The position numbers and the translations under genes are program-made. 40,481 nucleotides of DNA from NCBI RefSeq assembly GCF_002242805.1, contig NZ_MCGQ01000018.1, positions 1-40,481 of the forward strand, in the 5' to 3' direction. The notes under the pieces are model-generated. The model did not search any database. It was not told the DNA's origin and worked only from the letters and a program-made list of their open reading frames with translations. The stretch comes from Streptomyces diastatochromogenes. GTDB lineage: Bacteria > Actinomycetota > Actinomycetes > Streptomycetales > Streptomycetaceae. Positions 37,911 to 40,481 of this stretch are shown one piece after another; the first letter of the stretch is position 1, and each line of letters starts with the position of its first letter.

Positions 37911-40481
37911 CACTTGACCTCCGTGAGTATCAGGGTGTCCGCGGCCCGGGCCGACAGCATGGTGAGCTGGGCCGGCCGGATGCCGCGGAAGACGAACACC
38001 GTCCGGCCCTTGTCCAGGCGCCGGGTGTCGGTGATGTCGGGGTTGAGGCGCAGGAGTTCGGCGAGCGGGATGCCGTAGCAGGCGCAGACGGACGTGAGGG
38101 TCTCGCCGTGCGCGTCGCGGACCGTGTGGGTCCGTTCCTCGTACGACGCCGGGTGCGCGGGGACGGACGCCCTCGGTGTGCCAGGGCCGGCGAGCAGCGC
38201 GGCGAGCTGTTTCGGGGTGGCGGAGGCGGGGACGCCGGTGAAGACGTCGACGTCCACGTAGTCGACGCCGGGCACGGAGTGCGCGGTGGCGAGGACCTCG
38301 GAGAGGCGGGCCGGCCGGGCCAGCTCCCGTCCCTCGTAGCCGAGTCGGAGCAGCAGAGCCTGACGCAGCCTCGGCTCGACGTTCTCCCAGGCGTGGTCCG
38401 GGGCGAGCTTCACCTTGGCGGCGATCAGCAGCAGGACGAGTTCGCGCACGTCCACCCGGACCGGCAGGTTCGGGTCGCCGTACTCGGTCAGCGCCCCGCG
38501 CAGGGGCCGCAGGTTGTCCTCGGTGAGCGGCACGTCGTCGGTGCCGGCGACCGTCACGTGGAGCACGCGCCGCCGGCCGTCGAAGAGTTCGCGGGCCGCC
38601 GCCCGGCCGATGCCGGCGCGGGAACGGGCGAAGTCCTCGTAGTCGGGCTCGGAGACCAGCCGGTCCAGGGCGGAGACGGCGAGCGGGATCGTACGGCGGG
38701 TGAGTCCGGGGCCGTCCGCGTCCGCGCCGCCGGTCGCCGGGCGCGGGTTGGTGACCGCGGTGACGCCGAGGGGGCGGGTGAGCGGCTGGGTGATCCGGTC
38801 GGCGGGGACGTTGGCGGCCTTGCCGGTGCCGAAGCGGTACCGGGCTCGGACGTTCTCGTGGCCGCTGGGCAGGCGGGCGCCGTGGACACCGTCGCCGAAG
38901 GTCACGGTCGTACGGCCGTCGGAGGCGGTGCCGGTGATGTACACGCGCTCGGTCGGGCCCCGTCCGGCGAGGCTGTCGACCTCGTGCCAGAGCACGCCGT
39001 CGACGCGGATGTCCAGGACCGGTGTGGCGCCGAGCGAAGCGAGATGGGGGTACCCCCGGCCGAAGGCTGGGGGAGGATTGTCGGCGGCGAGCCAGGTCAG
39101 CGGGGACTGCCAGAGGGCGAAGGTCTGGTTGACGCGGTCGGAGTCGCCGCTGCCGATGGCCTCCTCGCGGCTCTCGCCGTGGGTGGCCTCGACGACGTTG
39201 CCGAGGACGCGGACGCTCGCCCGGTGGTAGCGGTGGACCAGGTCGGTGGTGAGGGTGAGCCGGGTGTGGACGTGGTCGCCGGGGAGCCGCGGGTCGACGG
39301 CCGGGTCGGCGGCGGCGATGGTGACCACCTCGGTGGCGGTCACGCCGATCGTGCCCGGGACGTCGGTGCGCCGGCCGCTCACGAGGAGCGTGCGTCCGGG
39401 GCGCAACCCGTCGTACAGCTCGGCGAGTTCGATCTCGTTGCCGTGCACGTCCTCGCCGAGCGACTCGCCCGCCGCGTGCACGGTGGTGTCGCGGATGTGC
39501 GAGAGCAGGACGTCGAACTCGTCCAGCCATGGGTCCGCGAGGGTGAGTTCGGTGCCGCGGCCGGTGATGCCATAGGTGGAGTACGCCGCCGTACGGGCCG
39601 CCACGACCTGGGTGGTGACGAAGGCGTACTTGGCGTCGCCGGGTACGGCCGTGCCCTTCGTGGGGCGCTGGATCGCCACCCAGCTGCCGACGGTGATGCC
39701 GTCGTGCACGCTGTCCAGTTGCAGGACACGGCGGTTGAGAGGCTCCGGCTTGGTGGCGATGACGATCTCGACGTTGGGCTCGGTGCTGCCCACCGTGTAC
39801 CGGACGGTCACCTCGTACTCGCCGTGGGTGATCTGCTTGTTCTCGCCCGGCCGCAGGGAGATCTCCTGGGCCGTGCCGTTGTGGATGCCGATGTGCACCT
39901 GGCCGCCGTCGTCCGGGCGGGACACGAACAGGCTGCGCTCGGGCAGGCCGGAGTGGAGGCGGGCGGTGACGCCCGGTTCCTCGGCGGTGGCCGGACGGCG
40001 GCTGAGCCAGCTCAGCTCGCGGTCCTGGGGGGCGCGGGTCGACAGGTCGACCTGGCCCGGGCCCAGTGTGAAGGTGACGGGCTGGGCGACGGGCAGGTTC
40101 TCCGCACGCTGGTCGCTGCTGCTGCCCTCGACGTACTGGAACTCCGCCCGGACCGGGACCTTGCCCGCGGGGTCGTACACCACGCGCATGCTCGCCAGCA
40201 CCGCGCCCGTCAGCGGCCAGTCGGCGGTGCGGATGACGCGGCCGCGCTCGTCCTGGACGGGCTTGAGCGGGGCGGTGGCACCGAAGGGGGCCGCCGTGAC
40301 CCGCATCGCGAGCAGCTCGCGCAGGAGCTGCACGGTGCCGGGTGCGGCCGCGGTGCGCCAGGCCGGGTAGAGGCTGCCGAGGCCGGGGTTGAGCGCGGAG
40401 AGGAGACGGGCGGTGTCGGAGCCGGGGCGGCGGCCGCGGGTCCCCTGGCGGGGGGCGGGGGCGGCGGTGCGCAGGGCGGGG
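37910..40481 (-). CDS. Putative baseplate assembly protein of a contractile injection system (partial, 5' end beyond right edge)
   Basis: The frame is open for 856 codons to the right edge. A GTG at 40333 is unlikely to be the true start because coding bias and family-like sequence (LLSALNPGLGSLYPAWRT) continue upstream. The centre has the baseplate J-like signature VTFGDGVHGARLPSGHENV and YRFGTGKAANVPADRI, with long beta-rich segments before it. The C-terminal roughly 55 residues (HTVRDAHGETLTSVCACYG, then IPLAELLRLNPDI, then GRTVFVF) are LysM-like. It corresponds to the large Afp11/gp6-like baseplate component. A palindromic repeat at 39031-39077 encodes an in-frame insert. Its stop overlaps the next gene's start. 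Confidence 0.85.
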   Translation of the reverse strand, partial: PALRTAAPAPRQGTRGRRPGSDTARLLSALNPGLGSLYPAWRTAAAPGTVQLLRELLAMRVTAAPFGATAPLKPVQDERGRVIRTADWPLTGAVLASMRVVYDPAGKVPVRAEFQYVEGSSSDQRAENLPVAQPVTFTLGPGQVDLSTRAPQDRELSWLSRRPATAEEPGVTARLHSGLPERSLFVSRPDDGGQVHIGIHNGTAQEISLRPGENKQITHGEYEVTVRYTVGSTEPNVEIVIATKPEPLNRRVLQLDSVHDGITVGSWVAIQRPTKGTAVPGDAKYAFVTTQVVAARTAAYSTYGITGRGTELTLADPWLDEFDVLLSHIRDTTVHAAGESLGEDVHGNEIELAELYDGLRPGRTLLVSGRRTDVPGTIGVTATEVVTIAAADPAVDPRLPGDHVHTRLTLTTDLVHRYHRASVRVLGNVVEATHGESREEAIGSGDSDRVNQTFALWQSPLTWLAADNPPPAFGRGYPHLASLGATPVLDIRVDGVLWHEVDSLAGRGPTERVYITGTASDGRTTVTFGDGVHGARLPSGHENVRARYRFGTGKAANVPADRITQPLTRPLGVTAVTNPRPATGGADADGPGLTRRTIPLAVSALDRLVSEPDYEDFARSRAGIGRAAARELFDGRRRVLHVTVAGTDDVPLTEDNLRPLRGALTEYGDPNLPVRVDVRELVLLLIAAKVKLAPDHAWENVEPRLRQALLLRLGYEGRELARPARLSEVLATAHSVPGVDYVDVDVFTGVPASATPKQLAALLAGPGTPRASVPAHPASYEERTHTVRDAHGETLTSVCACYGIPLAELLRLNPDITDTRRLDKGRTVFVFRGIRPAQLTMLSARAADTLILTEVK
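39031..39077. repeat. Streptomyces-type palindromic repeat inserted in the baseplate gene
   Basis: Contains the perfect palindrome GGGGGTACCCCC (39046-39057) followed by CCCCCGGCCGAAGGCTGGGGG, which forms a second stem. Elements of this kind are common between genes in streptomycetes. Here it is in frame and encodes PPPAFGRGYPHLASLG in a protein region otherwise made of beta-strands. Confidence 0.65.

Noticed and set aside
37911..39530. Extension of the tail-protein frame upstream through the baseplate gene
   Set aside because: That reading is Arg/Pro/His-rich noise in the wrong frame; the baseplate frame carries the family motifs.
1..40481. tRNA, rRNA, integrase, transposase or attachment sites
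   Set aside because: None was recognised on either strand; the contractile tail genes alone do not show a prophage.

Overview
The window is from a high-GC actinomycete, almost certainly a Streptomyces-type organism. The evidence is a third-codon-position bias to G/C in every real gene, frequent GTG/TTG starts, many start codons lying about 7-8 nt after a -10 hexamer (leaderless transcripts), and actinobacterial families such as DUF5134, DUF5997, Rv1733c-like, a BldG-like STAS protein and PaaX next to AidB. It reads as chromosomal DNA: no replication, conjugation or integrase genes, no tRNA or rRNA, no CRISPR. No gene-free stretch exceeds 300 bases.

Layout. 1-6.4 kb: the start of a repeat-rich gene running off the left edge, translationally coupled to a FUSC-type exporter; then DUF5134, PAP2 phosphatase, HAD hydrolase, TetR regulator and a ferredoxin/adrenodoxin-type reductase. 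6.4-11.4 kb: an NCS2 nucleobase permease, a large convergent HTH/P-loop/TPR protein, a 61-residue membrane peptide and a STAS anti-anti-sigma protein. 11.4-16.2 kb: a plant-polysaccharide island with an SGNH esterase and a CE1-type esterase with a CBM2 on one strand, and PL1 and PL3 pectate lyases on the other. Its divergent control region holds a CebR-like box and a LacI-type operator inside the -35/-10 spacer.

16.3-24.8 kb: a probable DNA-damage locus. PaaX and AidB are divergent; a HEAT-repeat protein, an Asp-box beta-propeller and uracil-DNA glycosylase follow, and the last three are preceded by sequences resembling the PafBC (RecA-independent) damage promoter. A BadF/GlcNAc-kinase-like ATPase is coupled to ung. 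24.9-33.2 kb: a CbiX-like protein lacking the catalytic histidines, a lactonase-family propeller with a DasR-like box, a second FUSC exporter with a duplicated relic of its own 3' end, a divergent AsnC/Lrp regulator, a HAD hydrolase, a DHA2 drug exporter, and a divergent pair of a LysR effector domain without HTH and DUF5997.

33.2-40.5 kb (minus strand, running off the right edge): four tightly coupled genes of a phage-tail-like contractile injection system. They are a baseplate assembly protein with a C-terminal LysM-like segment, a tail/baseplate protein with a beta-helix-like region, a DUF6519 protein and a zinc amidase. A palindromic Streptomyces-type repeat lies in frame inside the baseplate gene. 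Sheath, tube and ATPase genes would be to the right of the window.
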